64,000 bases of DNA from Marsupella aquatica (lineage: Eukaryota > Marchantiophyta), in the NCBI GenBank assembly GCA_973895155.1, contig OZ316895.1, positions 23,808,001 to 23,872,000 of the forward strand, in the 5' to 3' direction. The translations under genes were made by a program, and so were the position numbers. Positions 1 through 14,300 of the stretch are shown in pieces (positions within the stretch are counted from its first letter, which is position 1; each line of letters opens with the position of its first letter). The notes beneath the pieces were generated by a model, which saw only the letters and a list, made by a program, of their open reading frames with translations, was not told the origin of the DNA and made no database searches.

Positions 1-690
1 GCGTTAGCTCCGGGCTCCAAGGGTGAGTGACTGATGCCTCTCTCATCCTGTCTATCAATGGACATTTTGTCACCACAAATGAATGCCACCTTTTCTTTTC
101 TTAGACGCGGGCGTGAAATCCTGCAACAGGAATCTAATGAGCAGCACTTGAACAGACAGACGAAGGTGTTTACCAACAGCTGAAATTAGTACCTGTGTTG
201 AAACCTTGAGGCGTATAAAAGTGGCCGAAGATGATATTGTAAACCTTTCCCTATCGCGAGACCATGCCCTTTCGCGAGACCATGAGCCTTGATGCTTCAG
301 AGTTACAAACTTCAATGATTGCATCGAGTCGGAGCTTATTCATTATAAACGTGCGGGGTGGGGGTGTTCGCGGTGATCGGAGCTTGTTGTAGTGGAATTG
401 TAGAACAATCTGCCAACTAGTGAACTCTGTTAGCCCTATGAGTTGGTCCATTTCTTTGGGTCGGCCCTCCACTTGAAAGCAAGCTATCGGGTCTGCAGTG
501 AGGGAGTTCATGGATCGCCTGAATGCAGATTGTAGTACAGTAAATCGAAATCATTCGACTACGCGTCTGCATGAGAACTTTAGCTATAGACGCAAAAATT
601 AGGGTTGTAAATATATGTAGGGGATCCATCGACAAGTTCTAATGAGGGTGCCATGTGCATTGTGACCACGCAACAGAACTTCCTCCGCAG

Positions 691-3600
691 AAGGAGGCGA
701 ACATTAATGTATACGTACGCATACGTCCACTCAACAACGACGAGTTGCGGGCAGGAGAGAAGACTGCAGTGTCAGTGCTCAGAGACGGAAAAACCATACA
801 GGTCTGTGAATGAAATTCTGGAATTTGAAGCTGTTGAATTTCCCATGGATAGTCATTCTGTGTGAGGAAAATATTGTATTTGATCGATATCACCGCTCAT
901 CATCCACATTATAATCTCCTCCTCGACTTGGGAGATTTAGGGGTGATCTTGGGCGAAACCGGAAAATAAATTTCATCACGAGGTTTTCTACAAATGTTTT
1001 CAAACGATTTCAGATGGTCGTAGTCGCTTGATTGCATCGAACCGAAGCATTGCATGATGTTCGTCTCAACACTCTTACTCCAGGTCGTTGAACAAGGGAC
1101 AGGATACAAGCTCACAACCAGAACATTTCAGGTATGCGTCTCTGTTTCGACTCTCCACCCTGGCTGGTCAGCACAGACGACTGCAATTTATATCTGGATT
1201 TATTGCTACCATCCGCCAGAAAAATGGAGATAGACATTCTATTTCATTAGTCTTGTACTTGCCTCATCAAGGTTAAAGAATAATGATGCAGCATGACATT
1301 CGAAAGTTCGATTGACTGCACATTGAACAAGAACGAGAAGCCGAGTGACTTACTACCTTACCTTAAAATTCACAGTCGTTGGAGCACTGAATAAGTCACG
1401 ACTGAGTTCAAGATTGATCCTCAACAGCGAAACACTATTCTTCTAAGACTTGTTCAATATGGGTAGTTCGATGGCTGCCTAGGTCCCCAAGCAGAACAAG
1501 ATCAGGTGATGGAAAAGCTGAGAGTGCACAAGTTGCTGGACTCAGTTCTGGAAGGCTTTTCGGCCACAGTCATGGCATGTGGACAGACTGGCTCAGGAAA
1601 GACGTTCACTATGTCTGGCCGCGACGAGGTGCATTTGTAAAGCTCTTTTTATAACTTTCTTTCTGTCCAAACGTTATCTCCAGTTCGCATCTCGAACCTC
1701 GTTTCTCGTGGTCACACAGAAACCTCTAATAAGTAAGGCTCGCCATTCATGACAAAGAAGAAAAGCCAAGAAAAGTTGAATCGCAGCGAATCCCCCTGTG
1801 TTAGAACAATTTTCGGGGCTAGATTCTAATCTAATAAATCACAGGTAGCGCCGAATTGATCGATTAACGAAAGTCTGAAACCATGTCCACAAAACTTGAG
1901 CGGTTCGTGTAGAGGAAGTCGGTTGTAGTGACTGGATCATTGTGGAGTGGCAAACCATGTATGCACGTAGGAAAACTACACTGTTTGGGAACTTCAGGCA
2001 CATAAACATCTCTTCTGTTTTTGCTCACTCCAGGGTATTCATGCACGAAACAGTTTCGGTAAAATTGAGCCACGTCGTGACGATGGCCTGATTGCACGCT
2101 CCGTCACCTACTTGTTCAATGCCATGGACAAACGAACGAGTGAATCAGGCAATGATAAGCTTTACTCGATGAGAGCATCATACTTTGAGATCTACAATGA
2201 GCAGGTTGGCAACTGACATACACTCTGCGTTACACTCTGCGTGTATGAGGATTTTATTTACTCAATTAGGCGACCCATACAGTCGGGAGAATATTCATAA
2301 TATGCTATAGCTAAATTTCATACATTAATGCGAGACAGTAGTTCTCTGTAGTGGAGCGGTCCTTGCTGAACCGTGATTGACATGGATAGAACCTCGCCAG
2401 GCTCTCCGTTATCCAATAGCATTTCACAGAAGAGCAATCCTTGAATTTCGTCTGTCCCCTCTTTCCAGTGTCCAATTCATTAGTCAAGAGCTTGCATTAA
2501 AAGTAATTGAATGAATTACTGAATGAATGATCACGTTCATTCGTAAGATAGGGCCTGTTCACTGAAATAACCTCTGTGGATATTTGACACAGTAGTGAAC
2601 TCGTGCATCATGACATGGCATGACAGCTTTGATTACTCGAAACTTACATAGATTAACAGGTGAATGACCTTCTGCGACTGGACGCTCCTCCGAGGGAAGT
2701 CAGATGGAGCTCCAAGGACGGTTTCTATGTTGAAAATCTTCTTCTCGTTGACTGTGAAACACTCGACGATGTATTTTGCGTGTTGGATGAAGGATCCAGA
2801 AACCGCAAAGTACTTTACATACACATCTCTTAGCTTTCCTGCAGTGCGCGTCAGAGTGTAGAGTTGTAATTTTGCACTACTTAAATTCACTACGTCAATC
2901 ACGTAAACACATCAATCGCAGTATTCATTAGCGGATTGTTGAGTGCATGCATTGATTGTCAGGTTATTGTCCTGGCAACAGGACTTACCTACCTGTGAAC
3001 TGTGGGTCATGGGTGCCAGGTGGGATCCCACGAAGTTAACAAGGACAGCAGTCGGAGTCATTGTATTATGACGCTGCACATAGATTCCAACTGTTATGTG
3101 GACGATGAACAACCAATTATCAGATATGGGCGGATGTTGTTTGTCGATTTGGCCGGCAGCGAGCGATTAAAGAAGAGCAAAAGCTCCGGAGAAATGCTGA
3201 GGGAGACTGGCAGCATCAACAGATCACTCTTCACGCTTGGAAAAGTATGAATCGATCTTGGACTGACTCACTTGCTTTGAAAACGGATTACTCTGTCAAG
3301 CATTTTTGTGTCATGACTGACCAAACAATTGTTGCTCATTTGAGCACTGGCACCTTCAGCTCGCGGTAGTTGGTATAAGAAAGAATGCCTCTTGTCCTTT
3401 TCTAGCCCCATACGCCTATTGATTAACCCAGGGAATCCAAACATAGTTCCCAGCTCTTGGTGCCTCTAATATTGCAGGTTTCCCAGGTCTCCTAGTCCGG
3501 CAATGAACGCAAAAAGACGAGACTCTAGCGGTGATGGCTTTGACTTGCTTAGCATCCCTTGTTCTGATTTGACCAAATTTCGCGGGGAGTCCCACACTGA

Positions 3601-4652
3601 TTCAATCAAGGTATATGTCGGATGTTGGGGGTCTTTCTAGAGAGACCGTTGTGAATGTGGGTTGTGAAGACTCCAGTCCAATAGAGAGTTTTGATAGAAT
3701 TACTGTTTGTAGGTGATATCTGCGTTGAGCGAGGGGAAACGAGGTGATGGGCTGGTACCTTACAGGTTTGATGCAATCTCTGTCCCGGGCACCCGATCCA
3801 TCTTTTAGTAGCGCTCTATAATTCGTAGTCCCTTTTTGTCAAACAGTCGAGAATGAAGCTCTACAGCAACTCACTCAAATATTAGCATGTCGTAGTTTCG
3901 TGGGTGGAGAATTTTTCCTCTCATTTCGGTGTTCTACAGTGGCCTCTGGCCGTGCCATACGGTCCATATAAATCCTGTTTCCTCTCCATTTGAGATATTC
4001 TCTGCGATTTGACAGGGAAAGTATGTTGACTAAGTTGCTGATGGAGAGCTTGGGCGGAAGCTGCTTAGCTCTCATGATAGCTTGCGTTTCACCATCGACG
4101 TCAGCCCTAGACGAAACCTTGAGCACGTTACACTATGGCACTTGCGCCAAAAACATTGTTAATGCTCCCTCCGTCAATATCGATGCAAGGAATAAGGTAA
4201 TTCTTCCTTCGACTCCCTAGTTCTCAATCATAAAACTTTTGATTAGTAACTGGCATTTCCTGTTCTGCTTTGATCCTATCAACGTGTGGGGAAAGGACTC
4301 TCAATACGTGGTTCGCTTGGGAAGGATAACTATTGCTTTTCTTTTCCTCAAGGATGAAATTGTCGCCTGGTGTGTCTTCTTCCAGATTGTCTTAGAACTT
4401 CAGATGGAGATTAAGCGTTTGAAGGAAGAGAATGCTCTGCTTCGCTCTAGACTGGCAATGACCTCTGATCAGGAAGTAACAGCTAGTCCTTCCGCCCCAG
4501 AAAAAAGGCGAGACAAGTCACCAAAGAAAACTCATATTGAGCAAGATACACAACCTACCGGGTCCTCCAAAACTGGACTCGTGAGCCCATTGCCAGATAA
4601 ACAGATGAAGGCCTTGGAGAAGCTGTTGTGTAAAGACGGCAACTTTCAACAG
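691..4652 (+). CDS. Kinesin motor protein, KIF12/kinesin-16-like (motor domain and neck exons)
   Basis: A microtubule motor ATPase. Nine exons join in frame: 691-801, 1084-1131, 1467-1628, 2034-2204, 2660-2809, 3020-3244, 3713-3765, 4016-4196 and 4386-4652. In order they give the opening VRIRPLN strand, the FDG..GPQAEQ segment, the P-loop GQTGSGKT (near 1590), SYFEIYNEQ, switch I SSRSH (near 3050), switch II VDLAGSE (near 3145), SINRSL, then ESMLTKLL and the LSTLHYGTCAKNI neck. The last exon is charged and starts a coiled coil (LELQMEIKRLKEENALLRSRL). The segment VNDLL..VRWSSKDGFYVENLLLVDC most resembles metazoan KIF12 (kinesin-16). The initiation codon is not seen: exon 691-801 follows a good acceptor (tcctccgcag), so a first exon lies upstream or outside the window. 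All motor motifs are intact, so the gene is probably functional. Family assignment is from remembered similarity. Confidence 0.87.
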
Positions 4653-6141
4653 GTACCGATTGTTTCTCCGCGCTTCATTGAATTTGAATGAATAAGTCGC
4701 TCCTCCTGAACAATAGCAGCAGCCGACTTTGAGTGTCGCGTAAACAAAGAGAGGGCCGGAAGGACAGTGAATTCTGGAAGGATGGTCTGTGTTTTCCATG
4801 CTGACTCTCAATACTGTCCAAATTGCATTTCTAAATTGAAGTTCAGCTCAAGCTCGTCAGAACCACGCCATTTATCCACTTGACAATGATAACCAGTCAA
4901 AATCCCCTCTTCCTGTTTCTTGTTAGGAACACCCCGCTTCAGCTGATTCGGGCTGGGCATGTCACATTGCCAGGCCCAGCCGTATTGCAATGTGACAAAT
5001 GCCGTAACGTCACTTAGTTTTCACCAGAATCGTCGAGTTCGTGTAAAAGCGGAAAGTTTATTCTCTCTTACATAGCGCCAGTATAGTATAGTGAGGTAGA
5101 TAAAAAGTCACTTCCCCAAAGGGATGGGAGAATCAGGGGTGAGTCCCAAATCCTTCTTGCCTTCTTGAATCAGAAGACTCATTATAGCGAGCCATAATCG
5201 AAAATGTTAAGGAAGGAGGCCACCATTATATGTAGTGACAGGTTTATGGAGGGTGAGGTATCACACCCGAGAGGAGAGTGATGTCGAGCTCCGCATGTTG
5301 GGTTTCGTCGTTATTTAATTCGGACTGTCTGCCAAATTTGGATGAATAGATGAGACTCGCACAGCAATGGACTTTGGGTTCACATACATGCAGCCCGATC
5401 AATCTATTATCGATTGATCTGGGAAAATGCGAAATGTTTCCCGATTTCTACGCTAGCTATCCTCTGGCATCAGATTTATACATACCATCGTCCCACCAAG
5501 ATTGTTCTGGCCATTAGGACGGTTCCTCCTTCCAGAATTTATTGTCCTTCCGGCCAGAAAGATCTGTGGATAGCAAGTTTTCCATCTACAAGCGCTTTGG
5601 TGTCAATACGGGTGGCTAGAATAATCTCAGTGACATTCATTTGATCAATTCCGTGGTTGAGAAATATCACAGATTGTTCTGGCGACTAAAATGGTCTTTA
5701 CGATAAACTTGGGTTCTCTTCAACAGAAACTGAGTCTCCTCCATCAGCACATGTGTTTAGGCACTCTTTGCCTGTGAATGCTGATGCGATTAGTGGGAGA
5801 TTCGTATAGAACGAAGACACTAGTTCTCTCCTCGCTCTCTCCTCTTACGGCAGCTGAACTTCCTTCGCTGAACAATCTCGCAGTAATCCCTTAGAGAAAA
5901 TTCGTTTGCTGCATCATTTAGAAAGAGAATTGATGCTATGTATCGAAAGGATATGACGTGAAAATGAAGCGATTATGTCTAATCTCTCGAAAAGAAAATG
6001 GCTAAGGCTCGTTTAAACAATTGATATACGGGGCACATCCTTTTAGACTAACGGAAATGTGTTCTTGAAGAGTACAACTTTTGCCTCACAAGCATGAACA
6101 AAAGGTGTCGTTCATGGTTAAGCTTTCTTCTGTGCATTCAG
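4653..6141. other. Intron-like or unresolved stretch within the kinesin locus
   Basis: Only short open frames and no recognisable protein motif. It is best read as a long intron between the last certain kinesin exon and the tentative tail exons. Further small exons here cannot be excluded by eye. Confidence 0.3.
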
Positions 6142-8530
6142 ATAGTGACTGGTGGTCGTGGGCATGAACTTCTACAGGAGTCTGTCGAGTTAGCCAGCTT
6201 ACCGAGGAGCGAGAAGTCAGGGATGGAGGGACGCCAGACAGCTCGTAGTCTTCCTTTAAGCCATCCAGTGCGAGCCCTCTCGCCTTATGCTGTAGTGGAC
6301 CGGGTAAAGAGCGAAGAGTTGTGGATCAATTCAGTCCGCAACAACATCAATACTGATGGGCTTATAGGCATGTACCGAGGCTTGGGTGGAGGAAGGTGTA
6401 AAGGCCAACAAATAAGTAAAAGAAGCAGAGTATCTGTTGATCACCTTAGCTCGCGCGCCAGGCTTAAAACCAGAAGTACAGGAAAGTATGGGAGTAAAGG
6501 TGATGCTGACTTCCAGGGAAGTATCACTGTCAACGAAACCGCTTTCCAACGTCTTTTGAAGCTGAGCACGCCGGTTCCTGTTGATCGTGAAGACGCTCCC
6601 CTGTAGTGCTAAATGATCATATCACGATATTAACTCTTGGAGAGCGATGCACACAAGGAGAGTCACGCACAACAGACCTTAGCCCATGGCATGCCCTTGA
6701 CCTTTGGCCTCAGGTAAAGTCGAGTGATCTAACTTAGTTAAGGTCCCTGCTGCTCAGATTTCCTCCTGCTTACATCCTGAAGATTATCACAGCTAAGCCT
6801 TCAGCAGTTTTCAGTTGATTTACAATGGGAAATACAACAGAGATATTTCCAGCGATGTTGACACGTAGACAATTCCATTTATCTGTTTTAATTCTTCTCA
6901 TTTAACTTGACTCTTGGGAGGTACGATGAAGTGTGACTCCTGAGAAAGTTCAGAACCGATGGAATAAGAAAAAGGGTAGATGACGTCAGAACCTTTACTC
7001 CAGCCTCTCTCTGTTTAAGGATGAAATTGATTTCGTCTCCCTCCTATTTTTTCTTACCGAAATTTCCAGTTGCCATAAGCAAAGTAGTGGCCGTTGGCTT
7101 AGACTAGGTCGCAAACTTATGCAAAACTTGGTCTTTGGTTGTAATGTGAATATAGAATGACGGGCAAGGTACGAGAGATGGAGAGCAGCATACGCAACTG
7201 CTGTTGCAAAATATGCACTCAAGTCTGACTGATTGCGTGCGAGAGAAAGGTGAAATGCGGCTAAGCGACAAGATTCGCTCCAACTCTTAGAAGGTACGAC
7301 ATTTCGAAGCGAGCGGAAAGACCATACTAATTTTCCATAAGTGGAGCTTGGTGCATAGCAAGGGAGAGATCTCTAAGCCGTAGTAACAGTATCCAAAGAA
7401 TAATTCAACCAAGTACAGCTAGATAAACCATTCGCAATAAGAAATAGGCGAGCAGATTTCATTCTCAAATCAGGATCATAAGCGTCTAGTGGGGGCTTCA
7501 AAACTGTGTCACTAATGCGCCGGGACAATACTAAGAAAACTTGGGGATATATCTCATGCCGTGGATTCTTTATGCTGAAGCTAAGATAGTTGACTGAGAT
7601 GATTTGCCTACTAGAGGTCTTATCTAAATTACCTATACAGACAGATACTCTGAACAGGCTTTCACCGTCTAAACTTGAACTTGAAATGCTGATCTGGGAA
7701 GTGGAATCAAGACTTTCGTGAGGCCTTTCGACGAGGGCTTTCCTTCCAATGTACTAAAACCCCTTCCTTACAGTGGAGACTTCTCACTGAAACCTTCCTT
7801 GTCGGCTATCCAACAGATGTCTTGAGCTGTACTCTGCTCTCGTTTTTCAGAGTCGTTGACTCACTATTTATGTTTCAATAAGCTTGCTTTGGTTCTGGGT
7901 TTCTTCAAAACACTTGGTGAGCCAGGTTTTTAATTTGTTCGCAATCTTGTAGTCTACCAACGTTTTTTGATTGAGAATGGCATGCAGGAACACCATCAAT
8001 AGAACATAATCTACTTTCTAATCTGTCCATTCGGCCTCATCCTAACCTTCTCACTCAGAATACTGTAATGAGATTACGTAATAAAAATGATTACTGTATG
8101 TCAGAGGGCCGTCATCCATTACATGTGCTTCTTCGTTTGCCCCTTAAGGTCAAAAGCTGTCAACATATATGCGCACAATAAAAATGGGTGACTCCAGTTG
8201 TGAGTGCTTTCTAGTGAACGTTTAAAGTACAATAAAGACGCGTGGGGCTGCTGCAATAACGGGCGTGGCGTTTCTGCTTTACAGAATCTCGCGATACTAT
8301 TTGAAGACACATCTTTAAGCGGGAGTCCTAGACGGAAAGGGAGGAAAAAGAAAGACGCTGAGCCGTTGCTGTTGCCCGAGCCTGCTGCTGAATATAGATC
8401 CATGCTCCAGAAGTATTCTCCAGATTGGGTAGGACCCGTTAAGGTTCCTAAAATCAGGACTGCTGGGTTGTGCATCCGGGAGGTTACTGTTGACAGAGGC
8501 TTCACCAATTGGTATGACTCTCTCACATAA
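6142..8530 (+). CDS. Probable distal (tail) exons of the kinesin gene
   Basis: Two stretches look like 3' exons in the kinesin's orientation. 6142-6303 follows a pyrimidine-rich acceptor and ends at gaccgg|gtaaag; both ends are phase 0 and it encodes 54 hydrophilic residues (starting IVTGGRGHELL). 8285-8530 follows acceptor tttctgctttacag, is phase 0, and reads NLAILFEDTSLSG, a basic patch RRKGRKKK, and ends NWYDSLT-stop. The kinesin exon ending at 4652 is also phase 0, so direct splicing would keep frame. I recognise no domain here. Other exons may lie between, and the two pieces could belong to a separate small gene. The open frame around 6142-6303 continues to 6606, so an alternative unspliced end exists. 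Confidence 0.4.
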
Positions 8531-11367
8531 TCTTGACGGCTGCGGTAGGTGGCTAGCATGGGTGCTATGACGCACAACTTGAGACTCCTCAGTACGAGGA
8601 GTTAATCAGATGGCAAGATTTCAGCTCAGCTAGAGCGAGCAGAGTCTTCCATCGTTCTGGAATTGCAAATTGCTGGCGCTTCAAGAAGAAATTTGAGCTG
8701 TACACTACTTGGATTTAAATGTTAGTATAGGACTTATAATGGAACCCTTCCTAGTTGCTCCTAAATTTAGCTGTGATCTATGGTATGCCTTCCCAACAAA
8801 TCATCGAACTTTTATGGTAGAAACTACCTATTTGTTCCTGATGCCCGCTAGTTGCACCTGGTGAGAAACGGCGGACTTGAGAGAGTTGGACTTCTTAAAA
8901 GATGTGACATGTGCTAACAGAGGCTCACCTAATTTACAAGCATAAAATTGGTGTCTTCCATTTAATACAGAAAGTACATTTTATGTAGGTTTACAATAAG
9001 TTCAACATGAATGTTTTTGGTTTTGAGTGTGGACTAGCAGACTGTGGGCTTGAGCGAGGGACTACTCTAGGCCCTGTGGTGCCTGCTTCGCTTTCTTCCA
9101 CCTTCTTGTGATAGATTAATTACGATACACGCACAAGCTATGTCACTTAGCAAAACTGCTGCCTTTGCGATGGGTCTAAGCTCTGACTTGGAGGTTTGTG
9201 CCGTTCCTTTTTCTTAGTTTCCAAGGCAGCTGACCATGTGCAGGAGCAGGTGAACGTTGAGTCTCGTAGTTGCTTCAAAGTTTAGTGTTTGCTAGACAAA
9301 TCTGTTGATAATACCTCACTTCCCTACTAAAAGTCATATAGTCAAGAAGGACAACACAAGTATCATCTCTATCCAGCACAACGTTATTTTGCCGATTGTA
9401 CAACATCTTCAGTGCCGGCTTAGTGTCTGCGGTAAACTACTGGAAGTGCAACCCTATTTGACTATCAATCTTAGCACCTCATGCACACTACAATTTCCTA
9501 CGTGTCCTGAGGCTAAGAGTGCAGTAGTAGTCCAATGGTGAAACAGTTTGCAGTGGTTTCCTGCAGTCTCGAGGGCAATTTATCTTTCGCATATGATTCC
9601 TGCAGACCAGGACCGTCTGGAGATCATATTTTAGCGTGCTTTCAAAATCTTTTGTTGGTCCCTCTAGTCTGAGCAGACTTTGATAGGTTGTGACACGCTT
9701 ACTTTGAATCCATACAGAGGTTCATATCTGCTCTCAAATCTTTGATCCACGCCGCGTTGATAATAGCTTGGGAATAATGGCGTCTCCAGATACGGTTTGT
9801 GCCAATTTTGTATAGACGATGAGTTGATCGTCTTTACGAGGTATCATTGCCTCAGATGTCAATGGAAGGATGTGAACAATACACTGAAATGCATTATGGT
9901 TACTGTAGGTTCAGTGGAAACGGCCCGGCGGTCTTAGACTGAATCGAGATAATGATCATTAGTTTGCCTCTAAATTTCAGCAAGAAAGTTCTGAACAATA
10001 TAGGGCCAGTCCAGATTGCAAATGCGTGATCCAACAGAGGCACGGCATTCAATGGGTGAATGATTCTTTTCCATTAGTGCAGTTGAAGTCGTTGGGTGAA
10101 GTGTCCTCAACTCTCATGTTCGGAAGTTATCTACCTTCACTTTTTGCACATAGAGACAACAGTCACGATCATTTCATTTCCCATTGATGTGGACTTCTGT
10201 GAATTTGACATCGTCAGAGGCGCATCTCATCTCGCACCCATTACATTGCCTAAAGCGTCTAGAGTAGCTAGAATCCATATTGCGCAACAAGAGAAGCGCA
10301 AACTGTGAGATGTACTCATACGGGCAGGAAACTGGGTCTAGAAACTGCAGCATCATCATTATTATCGTCAAAGAAATTGGTCTTACAACGTCTGTTGTGA
10401 GTCCCATGGGATCTAATTCTTGTTGGAGATGATCTGCGGCTGCAGGACGAAAGAACTCGTCAACAGCCAGAGTTCGTCAACACAGTTCGGGACGATAAGA
10501 ACAAAGGGGTATTGGAAGAGAGGGTGGAGGAGGACAAGGAAAAAGGGAAGATGAAAGAAGAGGACAGAGATATTCCTACAATATACTACGAAGACTACGA
10601 AGACGAAGATGTGGGAATCTGGGGTAGCATGCGATTTTGCTGAAGCAGCATGTGATCTGGAGTTTCAACTAGATTGTCTTTAAACAAAGTTTTAAGATAC
10701 AGTGAGAGGGAGAGGGGGAGGGGGGTGGGGGGTCGTCACACTGGAGCATCGCCTGTCAGAACGTGTCAAGCAGACCAAATGAGAAACAGGGAAATGCATT
10801 CCCACCACTCTTCCACTACATCATCCAGTCATCGCACGCTGTTCTACCTTTCCTACTGATCTTGATTTCATGCCCATCTCATGTAAAAATAATGTCCCTC
10901 TCTGTGTTTCTCTACCATCACCTCTTCCCATGCTAATGAAACCTTAAAGATACATCAGAAACATCTCCCGCGTCTATCCAGGGAGAGGATTGTCAAAACA
11001 CAAACCAAAGATGCATCCAGATGCCTTCATCTTCTTATCGAAATTTCAAGGGCAATTTAAATCTTTTTTGTTTACATGTTCTGGTACTAGTTCCTACAGT
11101 ATATAATCCCTTGTCCTATTAAAAATAAATAAAAATCCCTTGTCCTATTGCCACAACATCCGTCACAGCACATCTATTGCTTCCTATCGACATGAATCTC
11201 CACGACTCTATTTCATCTAAAACTTTCCTAATCAAACTTTGAGCATCTGTTGCCAGACGACTTCAAAAACAAACACATTTTCAAGTTCTCAACCTCTAAT
11301 GGGAGAAAATTTGTGAACCGAGGGAAGGCCATGGTGATACGGCAAAACGATTTGCTATAATCAAACA
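8531..11367. other. Intergenic region between converging genes
   Basis: This separates the end of the kinesin locus (+) from the stop codon of the rhodanese gene (-). I see no supportable coding exon. It holds purine-rich runs (about 10500-10600 and 10698-10730, the latter a G-rich tract on the + strand) and AT-rich DNA near 11100-11150 with a short duplicated cccttgtcctatt motif. Both gene ends probably place their 3' untranslated regions and polyadenylation signals here. Confidence 0.5.
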
Positions 11368-14300
11368 CTATTGTCTTAATCCCTGGAGGAATTGTGCCAA
11401 TTGCTGTCCACCAACAAGCACTAGATCCGCTCCGAGAACAACTGCCATCTGCTCCATAAACAAATTTCAGTTAGTTGCGTGTAAATCAACACCAGTCAGG
11501 AGCGTTCCCAAGTCTACAGACTCTGCCTGCTTGAGATGATCGACAGGAAATTCTTCAGAAACCCAGTTTACGATCATTGATGTTTGTATCGAGCAAGCTT
11601 TCCAGCGAGGCATTTGCTGCTCTTCGAATGAACTAAATTTTATGCTATCTTTCTAGGACAGAACGCCGACAACGCTTTTGCACCACTTTATCTGATCCTC
11701 ACGCTTTGGCGAAGTCCACAAAATGATCCCACCCAAAAACCCAACCAAGACTTGAGTCTCTCACCAGTCGACCGAAGAGCATAACTCGGAAACCCCAGCC
11801 CTCCTTCCTGGCTGCTTCACGTTGCACGTCCGTCCAGCTGTGGCAGCAGAAGAGCAACATGTCAAGAGAACTGTACGACTGCAGCAGTGTATTCCATCTT
11901 GACGAGAAATGTGTTGAAGAGCTTACCCAAGAAATTCGGAGATTCCACCCAGCCCAGCAAATTTAAAGGGCTGTGGCCCTTCCCTTTGCAGATCCTGTAC
12001 CATAAACGAAATGGGTAAATTGTGAAAGAAGGTCCTCTGAGAGCATTAACGGAAGGCAAGTGCAAGCTACACCATTGCAAAGAACTTTGTCTTTTCTGCT
12101 TCCTTTCAGGTGTTGAACTTGTGATATTGAGGATGAAGAACCGTGGTGCTAAGGGGAATGTATCAGAACTAGAAAATCTAAGCAATTGTCGACCATATTA
12201 TGAAGAATATCTTAATATCTGATCAAGAATATTATGGGAAATGGACCTAAAACATTACGAGACTAATCCCTAGATGTCAAGGTCAAATTAGTACCCCTTC
12301 TTCCGCTGCGTCGAAGCCGCCATTAAGCCAATATAAGTTTCTATATCCTGCCTTGTAAAGTTGTTCACAAGCTGCAAGCGACCTGCCGCACACAACAGTC
12401 GGAAATTATAGAAGACTCGACCTTTCAAATGACTTCAATGTATAATCCCTGTTTGATTATTTATCCCAATACCAAGATATGGCTCATCCAGGCAAGATAT
12501 TTCCGGTTAAATCTCCATGGAATTTCTTGCTTTTCAGGATTAAAAGACACGTTCACATTTCATCTACAGTATCACCAACAAAACATTCTGGGTTTACCTG
12601 AGTCCCTTTTGGCAGGCCACTATAACATTCGCACTCTTTGGGATCTTGCTCACAACATCTGGCATAAACCTCCTGTACACAGAAACCCGCTAATGAGAAG
12701 GATGACAAGGTCTGCTCAAAAACGCTGCACATATAACTCCCAACTGACAATGCGTTGAGTTATTTATCTGGGTGATAGATGAACCGAAGAGCCTTGCTTA
12801 AAACTTACCCGTTGTACTCCATCAAAGGCGCTCCACTCCACCAGCCCCCTGATGTACAAAATTCAATATCTCTCAGAAACATTTTCCATTGAAAAGTCAA
12901 GCAAGATTTTCACAAAGGACCTACCAAAACTCAAAAACAACCCTGTCAAAGAAAACCATACGCATCCTCAGTAACGTAGATGAGCCAAAATGCAAATTTA
13001 AGGCATCAGAGTTGACGAATATCACGCATGTATTACCCATGGTATAATTCGAAAATTTACTGAGAAGAGTTCCTGGGTCCAAGCTTTTGTTGTTCTCGAA
13101 AATGGGGATCCACACAGAGTTCTTAATATACGCCTGCAAGAGCGACTTGTTAAATATCGTTGAAAAAGCGTCCACCAAAACAGACCAAAATATCCTTAAG
13201 TTTGCCAAGGCGGGAAATTAACTGTCATACTATTGTGAATTCATTTCAATGCTTCACAAGGCATCAAAAATTAGAATCACAGTTATTTCTTCCCTTGCAA
13301 ATTGATTGTTTCAACATGAGACCTCCCACGACTAACAGCATATCTATCCATAGGGAAAATTGGGCATATTTGAGCAACGAGAGTCCGGAGAAGCAGCGCT
13401 CCGCATCGCATCAATGCCAAACGCCAAAATTACGTGGGAAGCAGAAGAAGTTGGAATGTGACTACATGACAGGCAACAAAGGATGAGATTCGAGGATATC
13501 AAGTACTATAGTACCTTTTTCCGCTCTGATGAAGGACGCACATCCAGAACGGTGTAGTTGGAAAGATCAACCGCATAGCCTGCTTCTTTTGGTGACAATG
13601 ACTTCACTTTCCCTTCCCTCACCTGGCCACCACCACGTCAGTAATATCAGGACAGTCAGTTTGAAGAGATTGAAAATATGGTATCCCCCATACGACAGTA
13701 TCAGCAAACAAATTGCTCTCCCGTCCAGCCACACAATTACCTGTGACTCCCACCTCTTCTCTGCAGCTGCCATCTCCTTGATCTGCTGAGCTAAATCTTG
13801 GGCCTGAGCGTACACCATATACCTCTGCATGAACGGGAAACCGTCACTTGAGAAGGCTCACCAGGACAAGAACAACACAAGTCGAAGCAAAAAAGAAACC
13901 CATACTCCTTTATGAGGTCGCTAGCCTGAGTTAACATTCAATAAAAGCTTAGACCTTCCAAACTCTCCATTTTTCTTCCTCTTTATCTCCTCTTATTTTT
14001 GTTTTCATTTCAGCCGGGTCGTCAAAACGAGGCACCCTCAACGCGAAGTGCAGCTCATTATTAACCTCATAGTTGCGTCCACCATTTCGAATCCAAATTA
14101 GACGAGACACTCATCTCAACCAATCCTTAGCTCAACCCACAAAACCCAAAAAACGCACACAAGTCCTCCTCGCTAAGATTTCTATCAAATGACAATTGCT
14201 CACCTGCACGAGTGGGCGCGAGGGCAGCTGGGGCAAAGCAGTGGTGGAACGTATCGCAGCTCCTCGAAGCGCCGATTTCGAACTCCCCAACGATGCGCAA

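Noticed and set aside
12553-12750. The Cys-rich reading EVYARCCEQDPKECECY on the - strand
   Set aside because: Exon phase from both neighbours requires the other frame, which gives the rhodanese active-site loop ACQKGLR. The Cys-rich peptide is a shadow.
12921-13208. A 95-codon - strand open frame read as one unit
   Set aside because: Only 13037-13133 is exon, in a frame confirmed by the flanking rhodanese exons. The rest is intron.
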